Positions 1-8,875 of a stretch of DNA of 64,000 bases are shown piece by piece. The notes below the pieces were generated by a model. The model ran no database searches, was not told where the DNA came from, and saw only the letters and a program-made list of their open reading frames with translations. Where the stretch lies: positions 4,171,001 through 4,235,000 of the forward strand of contig NZ_CP107996.1 of the NCBI RefSeq assembly GCF_036088315.1. Reading direction: 5' to 3'. This DNA comes from Streptomyces sp. NBC_00344 (lineage in GTDB: Bacteria > Actinomycetota > Actinomycetes > Streptomycetales > Streptomycetaceae). Numbering within the stretch: the stretch's first letter is position 1; every line of letters starts with the position of its first letter. The position numbers and the translations under genes were made by a program.

Positions 1-1
1 C

Positions 2-517
2 GACATCTCGCTGATCGGCACGACCGCGACGGGCACCTGCATGTGCCCGACCACCGAGCGGGACCTCGCCGACGGCATCGGCCCGGCGGTCCAGCTCCAG
101 CACGCGGGCAGTCCGCTCTCGCTGGGCAGCGACAGTCACGCCGTCATCGACATCCTGGAGGAGTCGCGGGCCATGGAGCTCAATGAGCGCCTGCGCACCC
201 GCACCCGGGGGCACTGGACCGCGGCTGCCCTGCTGCGCGCCGCGACCGCCGACGGCCATGCCGCCATCGGCTGGGGCGACGCGGGCACCATCGAGCCGGG
301 TGCCCTCGCCGACCTCACCACGATCGCGCTGGACACCGTCAGAACAGCGGGGCCGGTGTCGAGGCTCGGAGCGGAGACCGCGGTATTCGCCGCTTCCGCG
401 GCGGACGTCCGGCACACGGTCGTCGGCGGCCGGCAGATCGTACGCGACGGTGTGCACACCCTGGTCCCGGACGTGCCGCAGGCCCTGGCGCGGTCCATCG
501 CCACACTGCACGCCTGA
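2..517 (+). CDS. hutF: Formimidoylglutamate deiminase, C-terminal part (cut by window edge)
   Basis: The reading frame is open from base 2 and the start lies outside the window; about 171 residues remain. The product is an amidohydrolase that removes the imino group of N-formimino-L-glutamate as ammonia, the step after imidazolonepropionase in histidine degradation. Visible family signatures are the segment TGTCMCPTTERDLADGIGPA near the left edge, the following SLGSDSHAVID with the metal-binding Asp of amidohydrolases, and a C-terminal stretch (GALADLTTIALD) typical of the composite beta-sandwich domain. hutI starts 47 bases downstream on the same strand, so the two are probably one operon. 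The full domain cannot be checked because the N-terminal metal-binding His pair is outside the window. Confidence 0.88.
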   Translation, partial: DISLIGTTATGTCMCPTTERDLADGIGPAVQLQHAGSPLSLGSDSHAVIDILEESRAMELNERLRTRTRGHWTAAALLRAATADGHAAIGWGDAGTIEPGALADLTTIALDTVRTAGPVSRLGAETAVFAASAADVRHTVVGGRQIVRDGVHTLVPDVPQALARSIATLHA

Positions 518-564
518 GCCAGACCGGCCGGAGCACGGCCCCGTACGCGTAGGAGCACACCGCG

Positions 565-1743
565 ATGAAGACCGGCACCACCGCACTCACCCACATCAGC
601 ACCTTGGTCACCAACGACCCCTCCCTCGGCGACGGTTCCCCTCTCGGTCTGATCCAGGACGCGGCGCTCGTCATCGACGGCGACCGCATCGCCTGGGTCG
701 GTGAGACCAGCAAAGCACCCGCCGCTGACAACGCGGTCGACGCGGGCGGACGGGCGGTGATTCCCGGCTTCGTCGACTCCCACTCGCATCTGGTCTTCGC
801 GGGCGACCGCACGGCGGAGTTCAACGCCCGGATGTCCGGCCGCAGTTATTCGGCGGGCGGCATCCGCACCACGGTCGCCGCGACCAGGGCGGCGACCGAC
901 GACGAGCTCTCGGCGAACGTCGCGAGATATCTGCGGGAGGCCCTCCGCCAGGGCACCACCACGCTGGAGACCAAGTCCGGTTACGGGCTGACCGTCGCCG
1001 ACGAGACCAGGGCGCTGCGCATCGCGGCCTCGCACACCGATGAGGTCACCTATCTGGGCGCCCACATCGTGCCGCCCGAGCACGCGGACGACCCGGCCGC
1101 CTATGTGGCGCTGGTGACCGGTGAGATGCTCGAATCCTGTGCCCCGCACGCCCGGTGGATCGATGTGTTCTGCGAGAAGGGAGCCTTCGACGGCGACCAG
1201 GCCCGCGCGATCCTCACCGCCGGCCTGGCCCGCGGACTGCACCCCCGGATCCACGCCAACCAGCTGGGGCACGGTCCGGGTGTCCAGCTCGCGGTGGAGC
1301 TGGACGCGGCATCGGCCGACCACTGCACCCATCTGACCGACGCGGACGTAGCGGCTCTGGCGAGCGGCAGCACGGTGGCCACACTGCTCCCCGGCGCCGA
1401 GTTCTCCACCCGGGCCGAGTGGCCGGACGCCCGCCGTCTGCTCGACGCGGGAGCCACCGTCGCCCTCTCCACCGACTGCAACCCCGGCTCGTCCTTCACC
1501 TCCTCCATGCCGTTCTGCATCGCCCTCGCGGTACGGGACATGGGCATGACCCCCGACGAGGCGGTCTGGGCGGCCACCGCGGGCGGCGCGGCCGCTCTGC
1601 GGCGCACCGACATCGGCCGCCTCGCCCCGGGAGCCCTCGCCGACCTCGCGCTCCTGGACGCCCCGTCGCCCGTGCATCTCGCCTACCGGCCGGGTGTTCC
1701 GCTGGTCTCGGCGGTCTGGCGGCGCGGCGAACGCAAGCTCTGA
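565..1743 (+). CDS. hutI: Imidazolonepropionase
   Basis: Cytoplasmic zinc/iron amidohydrolase that hydrolyses 4-imidazolone-5-propionate to N-formimino-L-glutamate in the histidine utilisation pathway. The 392-residue length is normal for the family. The first metal-binding motif is DSHSHLVF (His73 and His75), followed by the family block [13 protein letters not shown] and a late STDCNPGSS segment holding the catalytic Asp. The ATG is preceded by AGGAG nine bases upstream. It follows hutF closely, so product and substrate of the two neighbours connect. A G+C-rich inverted repeat follows the stop codon. Confidence 0.95.
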   Translation: MKTGTTALTHISTLVTNDPSLGDGSPLGLIQDAALVIDGDRIAWVGETSKAPAADNAVDAGGRAVIPGFVDSHSHLVFAGDRTAEFNARMSGRSYSAGGIRTTVAATRAATDDELSANVARYLREALRQGTTTLETKSGYGLTVADETRALRIAASHTDEVTYLGAHIVPPEHADDPAAYVALVTGEMLESCAPHARWIDVFCEKGAFDGDQARAILTAGLARGLHPRIHANQLGHGPGVQLAVELDAASADHCTHLTDADVAALASGSTVATLLPGAEFSTRAEWPDARRLLDAGATVALSTDCNPGSSFTSSMPFCIALAVRDMGMTPDEAVWAATAGGAAALRRTDIGRLAPGALADLALLDAPSPVHLAYRPGVPLVSAVWRRGERKL

Positions 1744-1753
1744 CCCGCGTGCG

Positions 1754-1779
1754 TGCCGGGGCGGCCGGCCGCCCCGGCA
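1754..1779 (+). terminator. Hairpin after hutI
   Basis: An 11-bp perfect inverted repeat (TGCCGGGGCGG against CCGCCCCGGCA, loop CCGG) begins 11 bases after the hutI stop. There is no T-run, as is usual for Streptomyces hairpin terminators. The rest of the interval up to 1977 probably carries the promoter of the next operon, but I see no convincing -35/-10 pair. Confidence 0.6.
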
Positions 1780-1977
1780 TCCCGCAGGACCGGGTGCCGG
1801 AGATCACGGATGTCGGGCATTCACCACAACGACGCACCCGGTAGTCGAAGATCTGTCGCAGTTGTCACCCCTTTCGCAACTTGGTCACAAGATGGGTGAG
1901 ACTCCCTACCGTGCGGCCATAGCGCCCGGTACCGTCCCTTCCAGGATGTTTCAAGGGGGGCCGACCGGGGGGTCGAG

Positions 1978-3063
1978 TTGAGCGCTGTACACATCCGTGT
2001 GAAGAGGCCTGGCGAGCTGGACCAGGGGGAGATCGAGAGCTGGCGCGAGCTGCGGGCCATGTCCGGCGCACGGGCCAATCCGTTCATGGAGCCCGAATTC
2101 ACTCTTGCCGTCGGGCGGCAGCGGCCGGGAGCCCGGGTCGCCGTGGTGCACGATGCGGGGTGGACGGCCGGCTTCTTCCCCTACGAGAAGGGGCTGTTCG
2201 GGCATGGCAGAGCCATCGGCTTCGGAGTGTCGGACTGCCAGGGCGCGGTGCTCGGGCCAGGTCTGCGGCTGGAAGCCCGGGAACTGCTGCGGGCCTGCGG
2301 GCTCTCCGCGTGGGAGTACGACAATCTCGAGGCGGGGCAGGAGCTCTTCCGGCCGTCGGCCGCCGATGAGTACGCCTCGTATGTCATCGACGTGGCGCAG
2401 GGGTACGAGCAGTACCAGCAGCTCCTGCGGAAGCAGTCGCCCAAGTTCCTGAGGACCACGCTCGCCAAGGAACGGAGAATGGGCCGCCAGATCGGCCCGC
2501 TCCGCTTCGTCCTCGACGAGCGGGACCCGGCGGCACTGGAACGGCTGATGGCGTGGAAGTCCGCGCAGTACCGGAGGACCGGGCGCGGAGACCGGTTCGC
2601 CAAGGAGTGGATCAGCAGCCTCGTGCACTACCTCGCGCACCTCAGGGAGCCGGGTTGTTCGGGTCTGCTGTCCGTGCTGTACGCGGCGGACCGCCCGGTG
2701 GCCGCTCACTTCGGACTGCGGTCGCGCACCGTGCTCGCCTGCTGGTTCCCGGCCTACGAACCGGAGTTCGCGAGATTCTCACCGGGCCTGATCCTGCATC
2801 TGCGGATGGCCGAGGCGGCCGCGGAGGTGGGGATCGGCATGCTCGACCTGGGACGCGGGGCCGCCGAGTACAAGGAAGCCCTGAAAACCGGGGAGCAACG
2901 GGTCTTCGAGGGAGCGTCGTTACGGCCGGGGGCGGGGGCCGCACTGCACTGGGCCGGCCGCGAACCCTCCCGCAGAGCGCACGGCTTCGTACGCCGGAGG
3001 CCCGCCCTCGCGGCCTTCGCGCAGCGGAGTCTCGAGCGGGCGGGGCGACTCCGTGCCGAGTGA
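1978..3063 (+). CDS. GNAT/FemAB-like acyltransferase of polysaccharide locus
   Basis: A 361-residue soluble protein resembling the BioF2-like/Acetyltransf_6 branch of the GNAT superfamily, whose members often lie in exopolysaccharide clusters and may acylate a sugar or lipid-linked intermediate. Typical features are the central segment with YEQYQQLLRKQSPKFLRTTLAKERR, the later strand YAADRPVAAHFGLRS, and a closing LDLGRGAAEYKEALKTG block seen in these transferases (LD.G.G...YK..). The start is a TTG preceded by G-rich sequence; a later start is possible but would trim the N-terminal domain. The next gene starts inside its last codons (11-base overlap), indicating a translationally coupled operon. 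Substrate and acyl donor are not known. Confidence 0.75.
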   Translation: MSAVHIRVKRPGELDQGEIESWRELRAMSGARANPFMEPEFTLAVGRQRPGARVAVVHDAGWTAGFFPYEKGLFGHGRAIGFGVSDCQGAVLGPGLRLEARELLRACGLSAWEYDNLEAGQELFRPSAADEYASYVIDVAQGYEQYQQLLRKQSPKFLRTTLAKERRMGRQIGPLRFVLDERDPAALERLMAWKSAQYRRTGRGDRFAKEWISSLVHYLAHLREPGCSGLLSVLYAADRPVAAHFGLRSRTVLACWFPAYEPEFARFSPGLILHLRMAEAAAEVGIGMLDLGRGAAEYKEALKTGEQRVFEGASLRPGAGAALHWAGREPSRRAHGFVRRRPALAAFAQRSLERAGRLRAE

Positions 3064-4489
3064 CACCGCCGCCGGACGGATCGCCAGGAGGATCCGCGGG
3101 CGGACCGGCGGCCCGGCCGGCGAGGGGGCCGGCGGGCCTGCCCGTAGCCGCCGTACGCCGCAGGCCGTCCAGGCACCGCACACGGCACAGCGGCCGACCG
3201 GAGCGGTGGACCGGGCGGGGCCGGGCGGGATCGCCGTCGCCGAGCTGGATCTCGCCGGGCTCGGAGGGCGGGTGATCTCCCTGCGTCCCGCGCCGGGCGG
3301 ACCACCGGTGACCGACGGCCCCGTGTACGCGCTGATACGCGTCGGCGGTGTTCCCGCCGGTGTGGTTCTCGCCCTGGTGCCGGAGGGCGCCGAGGCCGCC
3401 CCGGTGCTCGCGGCCGCGGCGCGCGACCGGCTGCGGCACTGCGTCAGGGGCACTCCGGGGAAGCGGCAGGCGCCCACCGGAATGCCCAGGGCCAGCATCA
3501 TCGTCGCGTCCCGGGAGCGCCCCGCACGCCTGGCGGGCGCACTGGACTCGCTGCTTGCCCAGGACCACCCGGATTACGAGATCGTCGTCGTCGACAACGC
3601 ACCGGCCACCACGGCGACCCGCCGTCTGATCGAGGAGAACTACGCACCCAGGGGAGTGCGTTACGTCCAGGAGCCGGTCCCGGGACTCGCCTGTGCGCAC
3701 AACCGGGGCATCGCCGTGGCCGAGGGCTCGGTCCTCGCCTTCACCGACGACGACGTCATCGCCGACCCGCACTGGCTCACCGCCCTCGCGGCCCCGTTCA
3801 CCGCCGATCCGCGACTGGCCTGCGTCACCGGGCTGATACTGCCCGCCCGGCTGACCACCCCGGCGCAGATCCTGCTCGAGAGCCACGGCGGATTCACCAA
3901 GGGCTTCGCACCCCGGGGGTTCGACCCGCGGCGCCCGCCCGCCGGCGACCCACTCTTCCCGTTCACCGCAGGGATGTTCGGCTCCGGAGCCAATATGGCC
4001 TTCCGTGCGGGACCGCTGCGTGACATCGGCGGCTTCGACCCCGCCACCGGAGTCGGTACGCCGGCCAGGGGCGGCGACGACCTGTACGCCTTCACCCGGA
4101 TCGTGGCCGCAGGGCACCGGTTGCGCTACACACCCGACGCACTGGTCTGGCACCACCACCGGGAGACGTGGCAGGACCTGAGAAACCAGGCGTACGGATA
4201 CGGAGCGGGCCTCACCGCGTATCTCACCGCGACCGTGGTCCGCCGCCCCGCCCTGCTGCCGGCGCTGCTCGCCCGGCTGCCGCGCGGCCTCCTCCACGCT
4301 GTGTCGATCACCGCTCACCGGAGTGCGGCCGAGGGAGCAGGGGTGCCCGGCGAGCACGGAACCCAGGGCTATCCATGGCCGCGCAGTCTCTCCCGGCTCG
4401 AACGCCGGGGGATGCTGTACGGGCCGCTCGGCTACCTCAGGGCACGGCACGCGGTCCGCGGCAGACAGCTGCCCTGGGAGGAGCGATGA
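3053..4489 (+). CDS. Family 2 glycosyltransferase with N-terminal extension
   Basis: A 478-residue protein. From about residue 144 it shows a GT2 (GT-A fold) domain: PRASIIVASRERPARLAGAL, then the nucleotide-binding EIVVVDNAPA, and FTDDDV near residue 230 as the metal-binding DXD motif; the acceptor-side GANMAFR and GGDDLYAF motifs follow. The first ~140 residues are a separate module with an Ala/Gly/Arg-rich start and a short folded-looking segment (VYALIRVGGVPAGVVLALVP) that I cannot name. GTG start overlaps the previous gene by 11 bases, and its stop overlaps the next ATG (ATGA). It probably adds sugars to a cytoplasmic carrier-linked glycan; donor unknown. Confidence 0.87.
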   Translation: MPSDTAAGRIARRIRGRTGGPAGEGAGGPARSRRTPQAVQAPHTAQRPTGAVDRAGPGGIAVAELDLAGLGGRVISLRPAPGGPPVTDGPVYALIRVGGVPAGVVLALVPEGAEAAPVLAAAARDRLRHCVRGTPGKRQAPTGMPRASIIVASRERPARLAGALDSLLAQDHPDYEIVVVDNAPATTATRRLIEENYAPRGVRYVQEPVPGLACAHNRGIAVAEGSVLAFTDDDVIADPHWLTALAAPFTADPRLACVTGLILPARLTTPAQILLESHGGFTKGFAPRGFDPRRPPAGDPLFPFTAGMFGSGANMAFRAGPLRDIGGFDPATGVGTPARGGDDLYAFTRIVAAGHRLRYTPDALVWHHHRETWQDLRNQAYGYGAGLTAYLTATVVRRPALLPALLARLPRGLLHAVSITAHRSAAEGAGVPGEHGTQGYPWPRSLSRLERRGMLYGPLGYLRARHAVRGRQLPWEER

Positions 4490-5292
4490 GACCCCGGGAC
4501 AACGGCCGGATACCGGTCCTGCTCTACCACGCGGTGATGGACGACCCGCCGGACTGGATCGCGGAATTCACCGTCGCCCCGCAGGAGTTCGGGGCGCAGC
4601 TCGACGCCATCGCCGCGAGCGGCCGCACCCCGGTCAGCATCGGCACGCTGGCCGGCCACTTCGCCGGCCGGGCCGCGCTGCCGCACCGGCCGGTCGTGCT
4701 CACCTTCGACGACGGGTTCGCCGATCTGCCGGGGCCCACGGCCGAAGCTCTCGCCGTCCGGGATCTGCCCGCCACCGCCTACCTGACCACCGGCGCCATC
4801 ACCGCGGGCGGGCGCTGTCTGCTGCCCCCGGCACCGATGATGGCCCTGGCGCAGGCGCCGCTCCTCGAACAGTACGGCCTGGAGGTCGGCGCCCACACGG
4901 TCTCCCACCCCCAGCTGGACACCCTGCCGGCCCGGGCCCTGCGCGCTGAACTCACCGATTCCAAGAAGGCGCTGGAGGACGTCCTCGGTCACCGGGTGGA
5001 CCATCTCGCCTATCCGCACGGCTACAACAACGGGGCGGTCCGCAGAGCCGCCCGCAGTGCCGGTTACGCCAGTGCGGTCGCCGTACGCCATGCGCTGAGC
5101 TCGGCGGCCGACGACACCTACCGCGTCGCCCGGCTGATCGTGCGCCGGGGTCACACGGTCCGGGACGTCGAGGCCTGGATGGCGGGGCGGGGCGCCCGGG
5201 CGGCGCCGTACCGGGACTCCCTGCCCACGGTGGGCTGGCGCGTCTACCGGCGGGGCAGGGCCGCGCTGCGGGGGGATGTGTTCGCCGGATAG
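4486..5292 (+). CDS. Polysaccharide deacetylase (NodB homology domain)
   Basis: A 268-residue carbohydrate esterase family 4 protein that would remove N- or O-acetyl groups from a polysaccharide or sugar intermediate using a metal ion. Motif 1 is LTFDDGF near residue 74-80 (the catalytic Asp and metal-binding Asp), and motif 2 is HTVSHP around residues 137-142 with the two metal-binding His. The following LAYPHGYNN is the usual motif 3. The ATG at 4486 overlaps the stop of the glycosyltransferase; an upstream in-frame extension exists but lies entirely inside that gene. There is no obvious signal peptide, so it may act in the cytoplasm or by an unusual export route. Confidence 0.88.
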   Translation: MRPRDNGRIPVLLYHAVMDDPPDWIAEFTVAPQEFGAQLDAIAASGRTPVSIGTLAGHFAGRAALPHRPVVLTFDDGFADLPGPTAEALAVRDLPATAYLTTGAITAGGRCLLPPAPMMALAQAPLLEQYGLEVGAHTVSHPQLDTLPARALRAELTDSKKALEDVLGHRVDHLAYPHGYNNGAVRRAARSAGYASAVAVRHALSSAADDTYRVARLIVRRGHTVRDVEAWMAGRGARAAPYRDSLPTVGWRVYRRGRAALRGDVFAG

Positions 5293-5348
5293 ACGCGCAC
5301 CGGGGTGGAGTTCAGCAGGACATCGGTCTCGTCGGGGGGAGTCGAACG

Positions 5349-7241
5349 GTGCAGCAACGCATGCCCACGCCGGTCACCGGGGACCCGGCACCGCCGGGCC
5401 GGGCCGGGCCGGCGGACGGGCCGCGGGACCGGCCCGGACCCGGATCCCGGATCGAGCGGCGGCTCCGGGCGGCAGCCGGCGCCGGGGTCCGACAGTGGCT
5501 CACCGCCGGGCTGTTACCGGCGGCGGCGATCCTGTGGACCCTCTCGCTGCCGCTGATCGACTTCCGCCACATGGGCGACTACGGCCTGCTGGACAGGTTC
5601 CCGCCGGTCTTCTACCTCTCGCTTGCGCTGCTCACCACCGGCTTTCTGGCCGGCCTGCGCCGCGCGGGCACCTGGTGGCCGGCCGCCTACTGTGCGGCGC
5701 TGCTGGTGGCGGTCAAGGCGCCGACCGCCGTGCTGTACGACTCGGTGCGGTACCCCTGGGCCTCCAAGCACGACGCCGTCATCGGCCACCTGCTCGGCAA
5801 CGGCCTCCACCCCCAGGCGCACCTTTCGGGCAACATGGCCGCGTACGACCAGTGGCCGGGCTTCTTCACCCTCAACGCCGCCCTGGTCAGGGCCTTCGGC
5901 GTGGACTCGGCGGCGGCCTTCCTCAACTGGGCGCCGATCGTCTTCGGCCTGCTGACCATGCCGGTGCTGGTCCTGATCTACCGCACGTTCACCGAGGACC
6001 GGCGGCTGGTGTGGACCGCGGTCTGGATCTTCCAGCTGGCCAACTGGGTGGGACAGGACTACTTCTCACCCCAGGGCATGTCGTACCTCCTCTACCTCGC
6101 CGTGATCGCCGTGGTGCTGCGCCACTTCGTACGCCCGGGATCGGCCGGCCGGCTGCGCTCGCGCGTTCATCTCGACCCGGCGGCCGCCGCTGTCCCGCCG
6201 CCCACCACCGCCCGCCAGCGGGCGGTGTGCGTGGCGGTCCTCGCCCCGCTCATCGCCGCTATCAACGTCTCGCACCAGCTGACCCCGGTGATGCTCTGTG
6301 CGTCCCTGGTCGCGCTCAATCTGACCCGCCGCTACCGCAACGCGGGGCTGCTGGTGGTCACCGGCGTCATCATGCTGATCTGGGACCTCACCATGGGCCG
6401 CCCGCTCTTCGTCGAGACGCTGGAGTCGCTGCGCCGGTCGGCCGGTGATCTGCTGGAGAACTCCAGGGCCGGATACGCGGGACAGCTCACCGGGCCCGGC
6501 CCGGTGCTTCAGGGGCATGCCAACGTGGCGATGGTCCTCGCGGTGGTGGTGCCGGCCGCGGTGGCCCTGCTGATCCGGCGGAAGCTGCTGCGGAGCGCGC
6601 TGCCGCTGCTGCTGGTCTCCGTGGCCCCGGTGCCGCTGTTCGCCGTCAACGACTACGGCGGCGAGATGCTCTTCCGGGTCTATCTCTTCGGGCTGCCGGG
6701 GGCGGCGTTCTTCGCCGCTGCCGCGCTCGTCCCGGCCGCCGGGGGGCGTACGCCGGGACCGGCCGGCCGGCGGATCGGCGCGGCGGCCCTGCCGGTCGTG
6801 GTGTTCGCACTGGTCGGCGGATTCCTGCTGTCGTACTACGGCAAGGAGAAGATGTACTACACGCCGCCCGCCGAGACCGCGATGGTCGTCCGGGCGATCG
6901 ACCGGGCCCCCGACGGGACACTGGTCCTCGCCGCGACCGGCTCCTTCCCGATGGCCCTGCACCGGTACGACGAACTGGAGCACTGGTTCTTCGTCGAACA
7001 GGAGGAGCCGGCGAACATCAGGATGCTCGAGGACCCGGCGGGCTACCTGGCGACGCAGATCCCCGACGGCGGCCGGGCGATCGTCGTCCTCACCAGGACC
7101 CAGGAGACCTTCACGGCCGGCGAGGGGCTGCTGCCGCCGGGTGGCTTCGTGACGCTGCGGACCAGACTGGAGCAGTCCCCCGAGTTCCGGGTCCTCGAGC
7201 GGAACCAGTACGGCGTGATCCTCCAATACCGTTCTCAGTAA
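5349..7241 (+). CDS. Large polytopic membrane protein, possible polymerase or lipid-linked glycosyltransferase
   Basis: A 630-residue protein with an N-terminal Pro/Gly-rich cytoplasmic tail of about 50 residues followed by many hydrophobic segments (for example AILWTLSLPLIDF, VFYLSLALLTTGFLAGL, VAMVLAVVVPAAVALLI, ALPVVVFALVGGFLLSYY) and a C-terminal soluble domain of roughly 140 residues. This layout is like GT-C glycosyltransferases or Wzy-type polymerases, but I see no diagnostic motif. GTG start preceded by GGGGGG. It sits 56 bases after the deacetylase and 11 bases before the next gene, within the same operon. No other candidate polymerase is present in the locus, which is the main reason to consider that role. 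Confidence 0.72.
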   Translation: MQQRMPTPVTGDPAPPGRAGPADGPRDRPGPGSRIERRLRAAAGAGVRQWLTAGLLPAAAILWTLSLPLIDFRHMGDYGLLDRFPPVFYLSLALLTTGFLAGLRRAGTWWPAAYCAALLVAVKAPTAVLYDSVRYPWASKHDAVIGHLLGNGLHPQAHLSGNMAAYDQWPGFFTLNAALVRAFGVDSAAAFLNWAPIVFGLLTMPVLVLIYRTFTEDRRLVWTAVWIFQLANWVGQDYFSPQGMSYLLYLAVIAVVLRHFVRPGSAGRLRSRVHLDPAAAAVPPPTTARQRAVCVAVLAPLIAAINVSHQLTPVMLCASLVALNLTRRYRNAGLLVVTGVIMLIWDLTMGRPLFVETLESLRRSAGDLLENSRAGYAGQLTGPGPVLQGHANVAMVLAVVVPAAVALLIRRKLLRSALPLLLVSVAPVPLFAVNDYGGEMLFRVYLFGLPGAAFFAAAALVPAAGGRTPGPAGRRIGAAALPVVVFALVGGFLLSYYGKEKMYYTPPAETAMVVRAIDRAPDGTLVLAATGSFPMALHRYDELEHWFFVEQEEPANIRMLEDPAGYLATQIPDGGRAIVVLTRTQETFTAGEGLLPPGGFVTLRTRLEQSPEFRVLERNQYGVILQYRSQ

Positions 7242-7252
7242 GGGGAGTTGTC

Positions 7253-7666
7253 ATGGTCTCCAGTTCGTCGCCGGTCCTTGGCGGGGCCGCGCTCAGGGGT
7301 GCGGTAGCGGTGTCGGGATGGCTGGCTCTGGCGGCCACAGCGCTGCCAGGAGGCGCTCCGCTTCGCTGGATTCCGGTCCTGCTCTTCGTCTCCCTCGGGC
7401 CCGGACTCGCCCTGCTCCTTCCCCAGCCCGCCCGGCTAAGACCGGCCGCCCGCCTCGAGGCGCTGGCGCTGGCCGCTCCGGTCAGCCTCTCGCTCGGGGC
7501 GCTGGTCTCCACCTCGCTCTTCCTGGTGGAGGGGTTCTCCGCGACCGCGTTCCTCGTCTCGCTCGCGGTGTTCACCACGGTGGCCGCCGCGCTGCCGGGA
7601 CTGCCGCTGCCCGCTGCCACCCGGGGCGCGGTGGAGCGTGCCCGCACACCAGTGACGCGCCGGTGA
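7253..7666 (+). CDS. Small integral membrane protein
   Basis: A 137-residue hydrophobic protein with about four membrane spans (GAVAVSGWLALAATALPGG, WIPVLLFVSLGPGLALLL, LEALALAAPVSLSLGALVS, AFLVSLAVFTTVAAALPGL). ATG with GGGGAG seven bases upstream. No family recognised with confidence; the second span resembles the start of DUF1616-type membrane proteins. Its stop overlaps the GTG of the next gene (GTGA). Position inside the operon suggests a partner of the large membrane protein or of the glycanase. Confidence 0.7.
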   Translation: MVSSSSPVLGGAALRGAVAVSGWLALAATALPGGAPLRWIPVLLFVSLGPGLALLLPQPARLRPAARLEALALAAPVSLSLGALVSTSLFLVEGFSATAFLVSLAVFTTVAAALPGLPLPAATRGAVERARTPVTRR

Positions 7667-8781
7667 CCACAGGAAGGCCGGGACCGCCATGGCGCCCCCG
7701 GGCATGGCCGGCGCTGATCGCGCTGGCCGCGCTGCTCATCGGGATCGGCGTATGGATCGCCCGCACCGACGGTACGGGCGCCCGCTCAGGACTGCCCGGG
7801 AACGCCGCTTCGGGAGAACGCCCGCACGGCCCCTGCGCGCCGACCGCGGCACTGGTGCCCCCGTGCGGGGCCTGGTGGGGCGCCTACGTCCCGTACGCGA
7901 AGGACGGCTCGCTCACCCGGCCGGTGCACGCCTTCGAGAAGAGGATCGGCCGCAGGCTCGATCTGCTGTACACCTACCACGACATGTCCAGGGGCAGGCT
8001 GGACGGCCAGCTCCTCACCCCGCAGGAGCAGGAGCTCGGCAGGGACCGTCTGCTGATGCTCGCCTGGGAGTCCACGGTCTGGCGCGAACCGCACCACGCC
8101 CACTACACCGAGGACCAGCTCGGCTGGAGGAACATCGCGGACGGGACCTACGACGAGGACATCATCGATCCGGGCGCCGAGCGCATCAAGGCGTACGGAA
8201 AGCGGGTCTTCTTCTCCTTCGACCAGGAGGCCGACGCCCGGATCAGCGAGGGAGCGGGGACCCCCGCGCAGTACGTCGCCGCCTACCGCCACATCCATGA
8301 CCGCTTCGAGCGGCTCGGTGTGGACAACGTGGTGTGGGTGTGGACGGTCTCCGGCTATCTGGGCCAGGGCAACGACGCCGTCATCAAGTCCCTCTACCCG
8401 GGCGACGGTTACGTCGACTGGATCGGCATGGACCAGTACAACTACTACCTCTGCCACCGGACCACCGACTGGAACGGCTTCGCGCAGAGCCAGCGTCCCG
8501 CCTACGACTGGCTCCGCAGCCATGTATCCGGCGAGAAGCCCGTCATGATGGCCGAGTTCGCGACCGCCCCAGATCCCGGCGACCCGGCCCGCCAGCGCGA
8601 CTGGTACACCGGCATTCCGTCCGCCCTGCGGTCGATGCCCGGAGCGAAGGCACTGGTGCAGTGGGACCGCGCGGTCCCCGGGAAGGACTGTGATCTGACG
8701 GTCGACAGCGGTCCGGGTCTGGATGGTTACCGGCAGGCGGGCCGGGACAGCTACTTCGCCCAGCCGGTGCCGGGCCGCTAG
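7663..8781 (+). CDS. Membrane-anchored GH26-like glycoside hydrolase
   Basis: A 372-residue protein with a single N-terminal hydrophobic helix at about residues 14-32 (PALIALAALLIGIGVWIA) that is probably a signal anchor, then an extracytoplasmic TIM-barrel domain resembling family 26 beta-mannanases. The probable acid/base is Glu189 in FSFDQEAD, and the probable nucleophile is Glu298 in MMAEFAT; VVWVWTVSG and DWIGMDQYNYY are further family-like segments. GTG start overlaps the stop of the small membrane protein. In a polysaccharide locus such an enzyme may control chain length or release the polymer. A perfect palindrome spans its stop codon. The upstream in-frame extension to 7318 runs through the previous gene and is rejected. 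Confidence 0.8.
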   Translation: MTTGRPGPPWRPRAWPALIALAALLIGIGVWIARTDGTGARSGLPGNAASGERPHGPCAPTAALVPPCGAWWGAYVPYAKDGSLTRPVHAFEKRIGRRLDLLYTYHDMSRGRLDGQLLTPQEQELGRDRLLMLAWESTVWREPHHAHYTEDQLGWRNIADGTYDEDIIDPGAERIKAYGKRVFFSFDQEADARISEGAGTPAQYVAAYRHIHDRFERLGVDNVVWVWTVSGYLGQGNDAVIKSLYPGDGYVDWIGMDQYNYYLCHRTTDWNGFAQSQRPAYDWLRSHVSGEKPVMMAEFATAPDPGDPARQRDWYTGIPSALRSMPGAKALVQWDRAVPGKDCDLTVDSGPGLDGYRQAGRDSYFAQPVPGR

Positions 8782-8823
8782 CGGCCCGGCCTCCGTCTGC
8801 CGCCGGCAGGCCCTGCGGCAGAC
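8770..8823. terminator. Tandem hairpins between convergent genes
   Basis: A 20-base perfect palindrome CCGGGCCGCTAGCGGCCCGG at 8770-8789 includes the TAG stop of the glycanase gene, and a second inverted repeat (GTCTGCCGC/GCGGCAGAC, 11-base loop) occupies 8795-8823. They lie between the converging glycanase and flippase genes and can act in both directions. Confidence 0.6.
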
Positions 8824-8875
8824 CCCGCGGAGCCCCGGGCCGCGCCGCGCCCCGGCCCGCGACACCCTCCCCCCG

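Noticed and set aside
136..1677. 513-codon open frame on the minus strand across the hut genes
   Set aside because: Arg/Gly-rich shadow of hutF/hutI; no recognisable domain and real genes lie on the other strand.
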